Notes under the pieces: model-generated
What the model was told of the DNA's origin: nothing
What the model saw: the letters and a program-made list of their open reading frames with translations, nothing else
The model's database searches: none
In this document: one piece after another, positions 22,839-35,207 of the stretch
Layout of the letters: each line of letters starts with the position of its first letter
Position numbering within the stretch: position 1 is the first letter of the stretch
Position numbers and translations under genes: made by a program
Assembly: GCA_964526045.1 (NCBI GenBank)
Contig: CAZGIF010000001.1
Location: forward strand, 377,041-441,040
DNA length: 64,000 nucleotides
Reading direction: 5' to 3'
DNA from: CAZGIF01 sp964526045
GTDB taxonomy: Bacteria > Patescibacteriota > Gracilibacteria > Absconditabacterales > Absconditicoccaceae

Positions 22839-23927
22839 ATGGAACAACTTATTTTGCTTCAAGATCATAAACAGTATCAACGAATGCTTTTTGGTCTCAA
22901 AACATCCCTTGTCTTCCTGACATTTTTTCTATGTTTGTCATTGGGTATTTTGAAAGTATGAACACCTCTAAGTACGACATCAATCTATGATTCTCTTGTA
23001 ACACAACAAGAAGATATAACGAACAACGAAGTAACACCAGACAAATTACATACGCATACAGAATATGGGATCTTGTTGCAAGAAGGAGACGACATACTAC
23101 AAAAGCTACCAGAAATAGTAGCAAATATGAATGCAAAAGAAGAGATACAGTTTCATGGTGCATGAGACGATCTTTGAAATGCAAAACGAAAAAAAGCAAC
23201 TGACAAAGTGTGTGAGTCATATAGTGAATATTGTGAAAAACTTATTTTTGATGGAGATCGGTCAGAGGAGGCGAAATACCAATATACTGCAATTACTGCA
23301 TACTTTTTGTCTATGATGAACCAACATCTCGCATATCCAGAGACAACAATACGCACTGCATTAAAACAAATTACTTTGCGTGCAAAAGTAGACACATCTG
23401 GTAAAAAGGGAAGTTGTTTTTCTGAAAGAAGATGATGTGCAAATCACGAAGAGGTTATGTTCAATATAGAACTGATAAAATGACCATTAGAATATGCACA
23501 TACATTGGTTCATGAAGTTTGACATATAGTAGATCTTGGAGTATTAGAGTGAAAAGCAAGAAAATATGACACAACATTCAAGGAATTTTGACAAGATGCA
23601 TTTAAAATCGACGACCCTTCAATTGGATATTATGACCTATCTCGAATGTGAGAATCAGTAAGAAAAAAATCTGCTAAAATGCAAGACTTCTGTAGTATGT
23701 ATGGTATGACAAATATGTTCGAAGATTTTGCAGAATGTACATTGATGTATAAGAATCACAATTTATACTTCAAAATGTTAGCAAAAGAAAACCGTGTTAT
23801 GCTCAAAAAATACCAATACTTCTCTAATCTATACGATACAGCCTATCTCTTCGCAAACCCAGAAAAAGCAGTTGAAGCAAAAAGTGACCCAGAAAAAAGA
23901 GTATGGGATTTGACGAAACTACAATAG
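22839..23927 (+). CDS. Membrane-anchored putative zinc metallopeptidase (HEVGH)
   Basis: 362 residues. A TM helix near residues 18-36 anchors it with a large external domain. HEVGH at residues 225-229 (Gly encoded by TGA) is followed about 65 residues later by NMFEDFAECTLMY, whose Glu could be the third zinc ligand, as in gluzincin-type peptidases of unknown substrate. Several cysteines precede the motif (KGSCFSERRGCANHEE). It resembles the 5.6-kb HETGH protein in layout but not in obvious sequence. Role unknown; wall or surface-protein processing is a guess. Confidence 0.85.
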
Positions 23928-23936
23928 GAATAATAC

Positions 23937-25217
23937 CTATCTTGTACATTCCATAAGATAATTTTCTAGATTTAACCTTTGTGTTCTAGCTCTATTACGA
24001 ATTGCACTCAATACTTCAGGACTTTTAATAATTTCAAGATAGACTCAATTAGCTAAGTTATTCCATTTATAAGTATCTATTATTCCTGCCTTATATTGTC
24101 TTTCTGCTTCTGCTTTTAATGCTTTAGTATAGTATTCTCGTAAATTAGAATCTTTATACGCTATTCCTGATAATACTTCTTTGTTTAAGAACCTTTCAGA
24201 AAAGTCTCACTTACTTAGGCTATATGTTGGCACCTCTTTCTTTACTTCTTCTATTGCAAGCTTAAATCACTCATTTTTTCTATTAGAAAAAGAGAATGAG
24301 GCTTCCACCCCTTGGATTTGTACTCAGTATATAAGCATGTGTTTTAGTATTCAAGATGGATTATCTTCTATGCAAACAAGATCTCACCGATATTCACTCA
24401 TCTCTGTATCACTTCGACTTGTTGCAAGATTATTTATCTTAGGAGAAAGAGAATTGATATTTTTAAAAAAATAATGTCAATATTTTCATTTTAGAATATT
24501 CTTATTATTTTCGTTGATTAATTCTTTAAACTTATCAAATCTTACTCACGTTAGTTCATTGAGTAGAACAAAGCGATCATATTTATTTTTGTCTCATATT
24601 AAAATTGTTTTTTCTTGTAATAATCAAGAAACTCCTCATTCATTTTGAGAGTAGTTAACTATTACATCTAAAGAATCTCAATTATTATTAAAACTATTTT
24701 TCAGTGTTGCTAAATTATTTATATCTATATCATTAACAGAAGCCTTTCAAGAATTTGTTATATGCGTTGCAATTAATTTGTTTGTACTTCTATCATAATG
24801 AATTATTATTCATTTTTTGATAAAAAAACTTATGACATTTGCTGCTGATACAGTTGGTGATCAATTTTCTCAGATTTGTCAATTTTCCCTCAAGAAGCTT
24901 ACAAATTCATCTTCTAGTTTTCTACTAGGTATTATAAAATTATAAACTAAATATAAATCCCAAGGTTGATTGCTATTGAAACGTAGATTATTAAGAGACA
25001 CTACTAAACGATTAGTCTCATCTAGGTTTTTATTAGTAATATCCTCATAATCAATTGACAATAAATCTTGTTCAAGGTACTTTTTATCAAAGTTATCTTC
25101 TATATTTTGTATGGATTGAGAAACAACTGTTTCTTGTTTAGTTTCCTGTACTTTCTTTTCGTTGCATCATCAAAAAAGCAAAGTTGCTGATACTAAAAAT
25201 CATATATGCTTATTCAT
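23937..25217 (-). CDS. Predicted lipoprotein of unknown function (426 aa)
   Basis: Starts MNKHIGFLVSATLLFGGC, an unambiguous lipoprotein signal with the lipobox FGGC, cleaved before Cys 18. The mature part is Asn/Ser/Lys-rich without recognised domains. It mixes predicted helices (TKALKAEAERQYKAG) with beta-type stretches. About 20 glycines are TGA-coded, which breaks the gene completely in the standard code. It sits convergent to the HEVGH metallopeptidase with 9 bp between stops, and divergent from murG. Confidence 0.85.
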
Positions 25218-25400
25218 TGTTTAATATAAATTGTAAATATACATGTGTTCTCCAATTGTCACACACAAAGTATGTATATAAACAATTGATAACATTTGTC
25301 AATATATTTTATTAGTAAGTAATTATAAGTCCCAAACTTAGACTTTACAAATTTTGTTGCTTGTGTACAGTATCTATAACTTTAGTGATAGATATTTTGT

Positions 25401-26552
25401 ATGAAACATAGAAAAAAACGCATAGCTTTTGCCTGAGGTTGAACCGGGGGGCACGTCTACCCAATTCAAAGTCTCATTTTTGCTTTAGACACAAATCCAT
25501 TGTTTTTCAATAATACTGAAAAAGTCTATCGATTTGGCACCAAATGAGAATTGGAGCATACTGTATTTCAAGCAATACAAACGAACAATATTACATTAGA
25601 CTTTGTTCATACCTATTCAGGAAAATTTCGTAGGGAAACAAAAATAATCTCAATTCGAAAAAATATACTTGATAGTCTTTTTTTTGTGTCATGATTTTTT
25701 ACTAGTTTATATTATCTCACTACATACCGTATTGATATTGTTTTTTGTAAATGATGACATGTTGCACTTCCTGTTGTTTTAGCTGCTCGTTTGGTAGGTA
25801 TTGCTCTGTATGTTCATGAATCAGACACATCTCCTGGTTTAGTTAATCGTATTGCTAACACGTTTTCAACGAAGACATATACTTGATTTGATTCTGTTTT
25901 TCCATGAGCTCAGACTGTATGACAAATACTATCAGACACTATTGCTATCAATGAAGAAAAGGCAATGGAAGTACTACAAGAGATCTGACATACTACAAAC
26001 AAAAATGATGTTGTTGATCAAATACTCTCAGGACAAAAGACTGTAATTTTTGTCTCATGATGATCTCAATGATCCCATACGATTCATACAACACTCTCTG
26101 ACATTCTACAAAAAAACAAAAACATGCAGTCAGATATTATTTTTTGTATTATTGTTTGATTTATAAACACACAAGATATTTGATTATTTGAAGCTTATGA
26201 TAATGTGTTAGTACTGTCATACGCGACACAACAACAGATGGCAGCCCTCTATTATCGATCAGACATTGGAATACTTCGCGCATGAACAACAACACTAGCA
26301 GAAGCGACTTTACATAGATTGTTATTGTGTATTGTCCCATTAGCAATAACACACGACCAACAAAAAAACGCCCAATGGTATAAATTACACCACAATGCTT
26401 GGGTTTTTTCTCAACAAAAAAAGACATTTGCACAGCACTTAGAAAAAACTATACTACAACACAAAGCATATAAAAAACCAAAAAAACATCAGCCTCTTAT
26501 CCATACAATAGAACAGGCAAAAAACAGTATACTTCATGATATGCTTTGATAA
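25401..26552 (+). CDS. murG: UDP-GlcNAc transferase MurG
   Basis: 383 residues. The N-terminal GGGTGGHVYPI (residues 12-22) is encoded with TGA, GGT and GGG codons side by side. It is followed by KGGHVALPVVLAARL, HESDTSPGLVNR (usually HEQNAVPG) and, in the C-terminal domain, SGGSQGSHTIH and RAGTTTLAEA, whose Glu binds UDP-GlcNAc ribose. It transfers GlcNAc to lipid I on the inner face of the membrane. The C-terminus is shorter and more basic than usual. It is followed after 21 bp by a membrane protein. Confidence 0.95.
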
Positions 26553-26573
26553 TCTTTATTTCTTTATTTTCCT

Positions 26574-27515
26574 ATGATTATTAGAAGAACACTAGTGATT
26601 ATCTTATATGTGGGAGTATATATTTGGACTGCATTTATGTCATTCGTGAGCCATGATATTCTTGCAGCAATTCCATGAGTTTTATGACTGTTTTGTTTAA
26701 GTTATTTTTTGTTTATTGAACTGAAACATATACTCAAAACATATCAATATGGAGCAATTTTTGTGTGAGCAGCAGCAATTTGGTCATTTATTGTCTGATT
26801 TGATATTGTTTTTCAAATTATAGCTGTTTTATTGTTCCATCTAGCCTTGTGGTATTTTGTATATAGCATTGGCAATGAAATGTTTGAAAGAAAAAGCATA
26901 CGTCTTCGATCATTAATTCACAGTGGAGCATATATGTTTACAGCACTCATGACAATAAGCTATAGTATATTAAGTTTGGGTGTTTTCAAAGAATTTACAC
27001 TCACATGTGACGAATTATATTCTTATTCGGACGATGTTTTGACATATATTTCTTCACCCTTTGCATTGGGGATAGATCAAATTACAACTATACAAAAAAA
27101 TATTCAAGAGCTTTGATCTCTCTCTTTACAAGAATTTATTGGAGCAAAAAACCAAATATATACATGAGAAACGATAGAAACATTGACAGAAACTTGAGCA
27201 GATAATAAAGAATTCATCTGACTGCTAGGTACGGTTGATATGTACTCACAACGTTTTTTGAGTCAAATAATGAATGACAACTCAACTATCAACAAATGAC
27301 TATGCGACTATCTAATAGATGAAATTGCACAAAGATTTAACAAACCTGTCTTTCAGTTCTCTGCCATTTTGTTGATGTTTATTTTGTTATCACCATTGAT
27401 AAGGATTTTGGTGCTTTTGATAGAGATAATAATCTTCATTATTCTCAAACTTTGTTTTGTATTGTGAATGTATACTTATACAAAACAACTAGAAGAAGTG
27501 GAAGATATTATGTAA
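26574..27515 (+). CDS. Multi-pass membrane protein of unknown function
   Basis: 313 residues. About five to six TM helices in the first 160 residues, an extracytoplasmic middle region (residues about 140-260) rich in polar helices, and one or two TM helices near residues 270-300. A short acidic tail ends in EEVEDIM. No motif recognised. It lies 21 bp after murG and is probably co-transcribed, which hints at an envelope role; that is guilt by association only. Confidence 0.82.
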
Positions 27516-27536
27516 TACGTAACTACAAACACAATG

Positions 27537-30500
27537 TTAATCTACCAAAATAGTAATTGTAGGCAAAGCAGTTGTTTTGTTATCATATGTAATATCTGCC
27601 TTTACTTTGTATTTTCATGGTTTCGTAAACTGGTGTCTTGTTTCCGTTGCTCATCTTCAAGGCAACTCGACAACAGATCCATCATCAAAATCCCAAAAGA
27701 CATTTTCGATAATACCATCTGTACGCAAAGAGAATGTAACAGTTTCTCAAACCTTTGCTGCCTGACTAGGATGGGAGTCTATACTAATACGAGATTTTTG
27801 TACTGGTTTTTCTACTATGATAGGGTTTTCTAATGCTATTTCAGTTGAGAGTCATTTTTTGGTTGTGACTGTTACTTTAGGGTAATACATTCAACTATCC
27901 AAATCGTCATTATATCTATAAACATGTGAAATAATACTTGTTGATGAATTTTTTTGTACCTCACCGTCTCCAAAATCCCATCAAAAATAAATGAGTTTAT
28001 CATCAGGATCCGTAACCTCAGTTGCAGATGCATCAAACGTTACTTCAAAAGGAGACTCTCCCGAAGTATCAGGTATAGCTTGAAAGTTTGGTATAATCTT
28101 GGCTTGGTTGACAAGGACGGGTATAGAAATAGTTGTTTCTGCTTCTGCATTTATGTTTGTAATTACAAGGTCAATTACTTGATCAGTAGTATCTGTAATA
28201 GTAAATTCAAATTCATCTTCTTTTTTGGAGAAAATAGGAGATCAATTGAGAAATACTTTTACTTCAGTACCTTGCAAGACTGGAGTAATTCCATTTACTT
28301 TGAGATGTAACAACATAGGAATTTTTTGTAGCGTAATTTCTCTTTTTTGTTTATCATATGTATGAGGTGTAAATTCTGTAAACTCTTGTCGTTTTTTATC
28401 TTCAGATCATTTGAATAAAATATCGTGATTGACTGTAAAATCTAGATTTCAAATATCAATGGTTTCTGATTCTGCAAATCATTTTTTTCATTCTGCTGTA
28501 ACAAAAGACATTTCAACGTGAAAGTTTCAATTACTTGGGAAGTCATACTTGATTTGTGGTTTTTTACTTGTAATGGAGTCTACTTCTGTATTTTCATCAT
28601 CTTCATCTATTATAGTAAAGTTATATTTGCTGATTGGTCAATTTTCTGTAGAACAAACGGTAATAATATTATATGTAGCATCTTTAATATTCTCAAATGT
28701 TATATCACAAATTGGCACATCGCTTTGTTCTACCCTAAATGTAAGCGGATAGACATATGCTCCAACTCATGGAATAGTATAATACACTGTCTGAATTTGT
28801 GGGTTTTTGTAAATTGAGGAAAACTCTGCATCATTTGCAATGTCATAGGTATCATTTGCATCAATATCTCGGGAAATATCATATTGCCCCAACTGAAGAT
28901 CTGTGAAGACATCACTTGCATCAACAAAAACTCTTTGTGGAGCCTTTCCTACAAGGATTTCTGATTTATTGTCATTGAGAGAAATAGGTCATTGTGAAGT
29001 TGATAACTTAATTTCAGAATCAAATTCTAATGGGATTTGAATAGTTTTTGCTTTTGGTGCTCATGTTTGCTTATCAGTATGATTAAGCGTAATTCCAATA
29101 TTGTATGCCTTTTTCTCTAAAAACAAACAAGATTCCTCAAAAACTAAACTTCAGGCAGGTAATTCTAAGACTTGTCCATTATCACAATCAAGTGTGACAC
29201 TATCAAGCGTATCTTGTCAGATGGTATTTATAAGTGTTTTTTCTATAATATTTGCATTCAACTGAAAAAATAACGACATTGGAGCAATAAGTTTGAGTCA
29301 GGGAGTTGTATCTAATTGATAAAATCAATCTTTCATTGGAACTCCGACTAATAACAAATCATTGGAGACATAGTGTTGGTTTCACGACATATTTAGTATC
29401 TCCTCTAGTGCAAATTTTCATCATATTAATGATCAAAAAAGCAATATAAATCCAAAAAAGACACCAACTCAATATCAAACTTTACGGACATTTTTGAGTG
29501 TAACTAATCTATGAATATTGAGAACAACAAATCAAAATCCTGTAAAGAAAAGAAACCCAAAGAATACAGTAGCAAAAACTTTTAGAAGCGATTTTGACGT
29601 TTCAATATCAATCAAACCTTGTGTTCTATCTGGATTTTGTGCAAAAAAGTACAAAATAAAAGCACCAAATCCCATTATGACCAATAAAAAGAAAATACAT
29701 CCAAACAGTAAGTTTTTGAGTGCAACTTTTGAAGTTTTAACTGGAACTGGTTTTACTGATGGCTTTCTTTCTTGGTTTTGTATCAACGATTCCATGTTCG
29801 TAACACTTTCTTGTTGAATACGTTGTTGTGTTGCTACTTGTTGCGGAGTTGGTCAAGAGATTATTGCATCCTGTGTTGGTGCAATAATTGATTGATGTTG
29901 ATCAAGGTTTGGCATTGTAGAGGGAGCTTGTATTATATTCGATTGCGGAGTATTTACGTGTGGGGAATCAGTAGAGACTGAAGTGGTTGGAATAGAAGTA
30001 TTTGTTTGTACTGGCGTATTCGTGTTAGTGATTGATACTTGATTAATCTGAGGAGCTTGTGTAAATTGAGGAGTTTGGACAACATCTGAAGGTCCATTTT
30101 GCACCACTACTGGTTTTTGTTCATGCTCAGCTACTGGTGAAAACGCCTGAGGAGTTGAAGGAACTGGAGTTACAGAAGATGGAGTTGCAAAACTAGGTGC
30201 TGGTGTATTTTGAACAGTGTTACTTTGAGAAACTTGTGACTGTGGAGTAACAGGAGAAAACCCTGATGAGACAGGAGTAGGTGGTTGCGAAGCTGGAGCA
30301 AACGATACTGTCGTCTGTTGTGATTCTTTTTGTACTTGAAATTGAGGATGTTGTTGTCATCACATCGTATTTTGTGGTTGTATAGGTGTATTCTTTTGTA
30401 TTGAATCATCCTGTTTTCCTGACTGAGCTGATGAACCAAACGAAGATCAACCTGACTGAGAAGCTCCAAACGATGCTGCAGATCAAGATCAAAAAACTGG

Positions 30501-30566
30501 AGACGCGGGCTTTAGCGTTGATCATGTATCAAATAAATCTCCCAAATCAATATCTTTTGTTGACAT
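27537..30566 (-). CDS. Membrane protein with disordered N-terminus and PKD domains (1009 aa)
   Basis: Residues 1-280 are a disordered Gln/Pro/Ser/Thr tail starting MSTKDIDLGDLFDTG. TM helices lie near 284-308, 327-350 and 365-382. The rest is a large extracytoplasmic region of beta domains. Two PKD-type repeats are clear near residues 840-920 (YFGWDFGDGE) and 935-1005 (FWDFDDGS). PKD domains usually mediate protein or glycan contacts on the cell surface. The long cytoplasmic tail resembles that of the 9.3-10.4 kb protein. Convergent with the murG-linked membrane gene. Confidence 0.9.
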
Positions 30567-30676
30567 ACCAATAGCAAATATAAAAACCTGCTATAAGTAT
30601 ATATGAGTTTAGATATATTGCATAATTTCATAGCAAGTCTTTTTTAATGGTTGTTGACAAATTTTATTACACATAT

Positions 30677-31489
30677 TTAATATTCTCATAGGATCTTTAT
30701 ATCATAAGCAAAATATGATAATTCATCTAAAGCTTGCTGTATATTTTTGTCTTGATGTGAACCAAGAAAACTAAGAAAAAACGCTGAAACAAATGGGTCG
30801 TCAAGACTAGGCATACTTTCAATTTTGGTCAGGTTAATATTGTTTGTTGCAAATGCTCATAGGCATTTATACAAAACAGCTGGCACGTCTTTTGTACGAA
30901 AAACACAACTCATATGTCAGGACTTTTTGGTATATTCTCGTGAAGTAGGATCTTTCACAACTACAAAGAATTTTGTTGTATTATTTTGTTGATCTTGGAT
31001 ATTTTCTTGAATTATTGTGAGGTTATATAACGATGCTGCCTTAGTTGAACAAATTGCAGCGTATGAAATATTCTTTTGTTCAGAAACAAACTGTGCTGCT
31101 CAAGCAGTATCTGCATACTTTTGTTGCTTAATATCGTGATTAGTCAAAAATGAATAGCATTGGGCTAGTGCTTGTGGGTGGGAAAATGCTGTTGTGATTT
31201 TTGATAGATCTTGATGAGTTGCAGCAAGACAATGACTCACTCCCAAATCATAGACTCAGATGACATGAGCATCGAACCTCAAAAAATTGTATATATTCTC
31301 ATGAATTGACCCTGCGTATGAATTCTCTACTGGTAAGACTCAAATATGTCATTCTTGTATTTTTTGCCATATGTATCCAAAATGAGAAGATCAATGTGTT
31401 TCATATGTTTGAGATAGTATTGATCACTGTATTGCGTCTGCAACCATAGAAGAATACGACCCAGGAATACCTTGATAATAAATATGCAT
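30677..31489 (-). CDS. pheA: Prephenate dehydratase
   Basis: 270 residues, the length of monofunctional PheA. The N-terminal YQGIPGSYSSMVA and the PVENSYAGSIHENIY motif are typical. The ACT-like regulatory domain near residues 195-265 contains NNINLTKIESMPS, like the NxxNLTxIESRP signature. The usual T-R-F catalytic motif appears as TTKFFVV, with Lys in place of Arg. It would turn prephenate into phenylpyruvate, or serve another substrate. No other aromatic pathway gene is in the window. Confidence 0.88.
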
Positions 31490-31575
31490 AATATAATGTA
31501 GAATAAAGAGACTTGTCCTTGCAAGTGTCTATTACAACACTACTATCGTGTATATATATTTCTTATTCAAAGACA

Positions 31576-32037
31576 ATGAAACTCCTTCTGAAAAACAAAA
31601 GAGCATATTTCGATTATGATATTCAGCAATTTTGGGAAGCGTGAATTGTTTTATTGTGACATGAAGTGAAATCAATCAAATCAAAATTTGTCTCAATCAA
31701 TGAAGCACTTGTTAGAGTTATTGATGGTCGTGTCGTCATAACAAATATGAATGTTGCCTTGTACCCAAAAACAACACCCGCTATTGCCTGAGACTATACA
31801 ACTACTCGCTACAGGTATCTGCTCTTGCATAAAGAACAGATAGCAAAACTTGTTGCATCAACAACAAAAACATGATTACACTTGTTACTTTTGCAACTGT
31901 ATATAGATGAGAAATGACGCGTCAAAGCTACTATCGGACTATGAAAAATCAGAAGAAAAGTAGAAAAGAAACAAATTCTTAAAGAAAAAGATACAGATAG
32001 ACAAGCAAAAAAAGAGATCAGACATCTATGAATGTAA
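31576..32037 (+). CDS. smpB: SsrA-binding protein SmpB
   Basis: 153 residues, full length. The conserved N-terminal NKRAYFDYDI, GIVLLGHEVKSIKS and the NEALVRVIDGRVVITNMNV stretch mark SmpB, followed by a basic C-terminal tail (KIRRKVEKKQ, DRQAKKEIRHLGM) that enters the decoding centre. It partners tmRNA in rescuing stalled ribosomes; tmRNA itself was not found in this window. It converges with 6 bp spacing on the phosphoesterase gene. Confidence 0.95.
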
Positions 32038-32043
32038 GTATTT

Positions 32044-32958
32044 TTATTTGAGAGTAAGTATATCTATCACAGGAGGATTAAACAATCTCATAGGCAACCA
32101 TACCGTCCCTAATCATGCAGTAACAAACAGTTGCGTCAGTGGTTCTTGTGTCAAATTTCTATCAAAGTTTCAGATTGTTGGTATTGCATATTTGTAAAGC
32201 CAAGGAATTCTAATCTGTCATCAATGCGTATGTCAAGCAAGAGTAATATCAGCAATTGGTGAGGTATATAAGAGGGTAGTATCTGGATTATGTGTCAATA
32301 CAACAACATTATCTGATTGTTTGTATTGTTCAAGAAGAGAAACATTGCTTTCTTTTCACAAAAAACTTCCTAGTCAGACTAGTATAATTTCTTCTTGATT
32401 TGTTCATTCTAGCATGACTATTTTGTTGTCAATGATCTGTGCTCCAAAACTAACAAGGGTGTCAGTCAATTTTTTTCTTATATTTGGTCAAGGACGCTCA
32501 ACATCATGATTTCAAAGCACGACAAAGACTGGTTTTTTTAGTTCTCATACTCGAGCAAATAAACGTCAAAAATCTTTTTTGTGAGGTTCATATGTCAAAT
32601 CACCTGCAATGAATACAGCATCTATATCGCTCTGATTAACTTTTTTGACTACACGATCCATTAAACGTTCGTTATTGAATACTCACATATGCATGTCAGA
32701 AATAAGTGCAATTTTGTATCAAAATCAAGCATCTATCGTTGTAGTATGCGTCACAAGCATATTTGGTTCTATAAACCTTGCCCAACAAAAGACACCACTT
32801 ACAACAATTCAAAGCAACAAAAATATCTTACTGACAAGGTAAGAACGTTTTGAGAGTTTTTTTGATGTTTTACACCACAGATACAACAACCCTCCAACAA
32901 AAGGAAAAACCAAATATGACCCCCAATATACAATCAGCAAAGGATAGTATGAATTCAT
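32044..32958 (-). CDS. Membrane-anchored metallophosphoesterase
   Basis: 304 residues. Two TM helices in the first ~60 residues, then a calcineurin-like phosphoesterase domain with the metal motifs in order: LISDMHMG (usually DxH), AGDLTYE, VVLGNHDVE (GNHD), VLTHNP and LAGHTHGGQIRIP. This is the YaeI/YkuE type that faces the membrane and may hydrolyse lipid-linked phosphoesters such as UDP-diacylglucosamine. The substrate is not evident. Confidence 0.93.
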
Positions 32959-33250
32959 AGATATGAGATAATTTATTAAAATACATATTATAGTAATAAT
33001 TGTATTCTTACTAGCAAGTCTAGTCTTTTGTCATAATAGCTAATATTTTTTTACATAAAAAAAACATCAACTCAAAGTTGAAATTTATAATAGTGGGTAC
33101 TATCGAACATATTTTGAACCAATCAAAAACATATAGTTATAGAAAGAGGTAGTTAAAAAGTAAGTATGATAAAATTTTGTACAACGTCCATAGGCGATCA
33201 GAAGTACGACCAACGGGAGCTATTTGAATCATCAGCTGTTAGATGTTGTT
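32959..33250. other. Intergenic region, no gene seen
   Basis: AT-rich sequence between the phosphoesterase start and the GIY-YIG stop. A weak hairpin TCAACTC/AAAGTTGA lies near 33068-33085. No code-25 frame of useful length is present on either strand. Confidence 0.5.
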
Positions 33251-34093
33251 TTATTTTTGCCTGTATATTTCATCAATAGACTTGCCATTTTTATCTTTCC
33301 ATTCTGTCCATCAATTTGCGTTTCTTCCAAGAATTACGGATGCTGCTGCACTTGGAGAAGAAAACGAATAATCTTCTTTGAAAAGATAAATATTGTTTTT
33401 AACTTCCATAATATTACTCTTAATTAGCATATTTCTAATATTTAACATCCATTGACCCCATTTCTTTGAAGATTTTGATTCATTGAGATTTGCATGAGCT
33501 CATGCAAAGACTACTAAACCATCTTCTCAATATTTCCCTTCTGCATAAGCATCTTTTCCTTTACAGATTAATATGTTTTTTTCCTCTTTTTTGGTTTCTT
33601 CAAAAATTGGATATCAGAGAGTTGTAATTAATATTTTTAAATCATCAAAAAAATTTAGAACAAAATCGATATCTTGTTCTGTTAAAGAAGACTGTGTTGG
33701 TGTTGTACTATTTTCAAGTTTGCATTTATTTATTTCTATTGCTTGGTTGCAACAGTAATTTTCTAGATATTTTATATGAGCTTTATTGATGTTGTTTTTT
33801 TCAGATACAAAACAAATAGCCGTATTTCGGAAGTCCTTTTTTGCATTATGTTGTTTAATACGTACTAGTAGATTTTCTGCTTCACCTATATATACTATAG
33901 GTTTTCCAATCTCATTTTCTTTTCCAAATAGAAAATATATCCCTGGACTAGTTAAATCTGACCTATTAGATACTTTCTCTAATCTACTACGAGGAATAAA
34001 AATGGCTTTAACAATAGAATCTTTAATATCACAAATCTTTACGCTTCTTGGATTGCTATCTGGTATAAAGATATTAATTGTTCTTCATCTCAT
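33251..34093 (-). CDS. GIY-YIG nuclease with C-terminal DUF4357 domain
   Basis: 280 residues. The GIY-YIG core is seen as GIYFLFGKENEIGKPIVYIG (residues about 51-70), then EAENLLVRIKQH with the conserved Arg and ENYCC carrying the Glu. The C-terminal ~60 residues (FKEDYSFSSPSAAASVILGR, then NGWTEWKDKNGKS) match DUF4357, which commonly follows GIY-YIG or methylase domains. Likely a DNA endonuclease; a mobile or repair role is unsettled. A start at ATG 34093 gives MRGRTINIFIPD. Fewer TGA glycines than the neighbours, mildly consistent with later arrival. Confidence 0.88.
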
Positions 34094-34125
34094 TATATAT
34101 GTTTTAGCAAAAAATAAAATGTCAT

Positions 34126-34302
34126 CTATCGTTTGCGACTGATACGAAGTCTCGAAGTATGATAGATTTTGGACAGCAAGTGTTTAATAACCTTCCCTTT
34201 CATCTCGACAACAAGCTCTTTTCTGTTCTCCTCATACTTTCTTATGATTTGTACTTCATTAATTGGTAATGAAAACATGACGTAATCGATCTTCTCAATC
34301 AT
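34126..34302 (-). CDS. Possible small basic protein (58 aa)
   Basis: A short frame, MIEKIDYVMFSLPINEVQII, with a basic C-terminus (TSRLRISRKR). It ends 32 bp before the GIY-YIG start on the same strand. There are no glycine TGA codons to confirm it and no homology is recognised. The spacing suggests a leader gene, but it could be chance. Confidence 0.35.
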   Translation of the reverse strand: MIEKIDYVMFSLPINEVQIIRKYEENRKELVVEMKGKVIKHLLSKIYHTSRLRISRKR

Positions 34303-34803
34303 AATATTTTGCTTAGAATATGAAATGGGAATTATACTCAATTCATACCTGTATTACCAAACTTTTTCTTACCGTACAAAAAGTAGAGCTACAAAAACGG
34401 CTCTTTTTAAGATTTCATATTAATATAAATTTTTCCAGTACTGTCCGAGAAAATTTTATGCAGACGAAAATAAGTTTTTTTGTGGCGGAGGATAATTGGC
34501 CACTGCTTTCGCATTTTCTATTGAATCACCAATTACTAACAGCCAATGGATTCTCTCAAAAAACAAGATAGAAAATTTTCTTGTAAGTGTTAATAAACTA
34601 GTCTTTACCTTGGTTTTGCTCTTAATTATTAACAAGAGTAAATAATAGATTAGTGCTACCCAGACCTGATTTTCAACAGCATTTTGTGAAGTTCCAAAGA
34701 ATTGTTTTATCTTTTATTTTTGTTTTTTTATACAAAAAAAACCCAGCAAAGAATGCTAAGGTTAATTCTATTTTTATCAAAGGATTTGTTTCGCGTAATA
34801 TAA
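34303..34803. other. Intergenic region with two hairpins
   Basis: About 500 bp without a convincing gene. One hairpin (AGAGC/GCTCT, T-run, near 34378-34410) can act in both directions. A second, described separately, ends the tRNA cluster. An 83-residue plus-strand frame at 34320-34571 has no protein-like features and no TGA glycines. Confidence 0.55.
34733..34761 (-). terminator. Terminator of the tRNA/rpsT cluster
   Basis: On the minus strand the stem AGCA/TGCT is extended by weaker pairs and followed by GGG and eight T. It lies 42 bp beyond the last tRNA (Val), where the cluster transcript should end. Confidence 0.55.
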
Positions 34804-34880
34804 TGGTGGGTGATAGTGGACTCGAACCACTGACCCCCTGCTTGTAAGGCAGATGCTCTAGCCAACTGAGCTAATCACCC
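34804..34880 (-). tRNA. tRNA-Val (TAC)
   Basis: Acceptor GGGTGAT pairs with ATCACCC. The anticodon loop CTTACAA gives TAC, and the T-arm is GTGGTTCGAGTCCAC. A 3' CCA is encoded. Confidence 0.94.
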
Positions 34881-34890
34881 TCCAAAAAAA

Positions 34891-34967
34891 TGGCGGAACA
34901 GACGGGACTTGAACCCGCGACCTCCCGCGTGACAGGCGGGCGTTCTAGCCAACTGAACTACTGCTCC
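34891..34967 (-). tRNA. tRNA-Asp (GTC)
   Basis: Acceptor GGAGCAG/CTGTTCC, anticodon loop CTGTCAC (GTC), and an encoded 3' CCA. The stems are GC-rich compared with the surrounding DNA. Confidence 0.94.
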
Positions 34968-34978
34968 ATTAACAAATT

Positions 34979-35050
34979 CGGTCCCACGGGGAATCGAACC
35001 CCGATTGTCGGATTGAAAGTCCGATGTCCTAACCGTTAGACGATGAGACC
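34979..35050 (-). tRNA. tRNA-Glu (TTC)
   Basis: Acceptor GGTCTCA with TGGGACC (one wobble), anticodon loop CTTTCAA (TTC), T-arm GGGGTTCGATTCCCC. No CCA encoded. Confidence 0.93.
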
Positions 35051-35103
35051 AAACAAAATAAGACAACAAAACAAACGTATCCAAACAAAAATACAAATCA
35101 GAT

Positions 35104-35176
<73 letters not shown>

Positions 35177-35207
35177 ATAAGACATATAGAGTACTCTATA
35201 TGAAATA

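Noticed and set aside
34320..34571. 83-residue plus-strand open frame
   Set aside because: No TGA glycines, no motif, and it spans a terminator-like hairpin.
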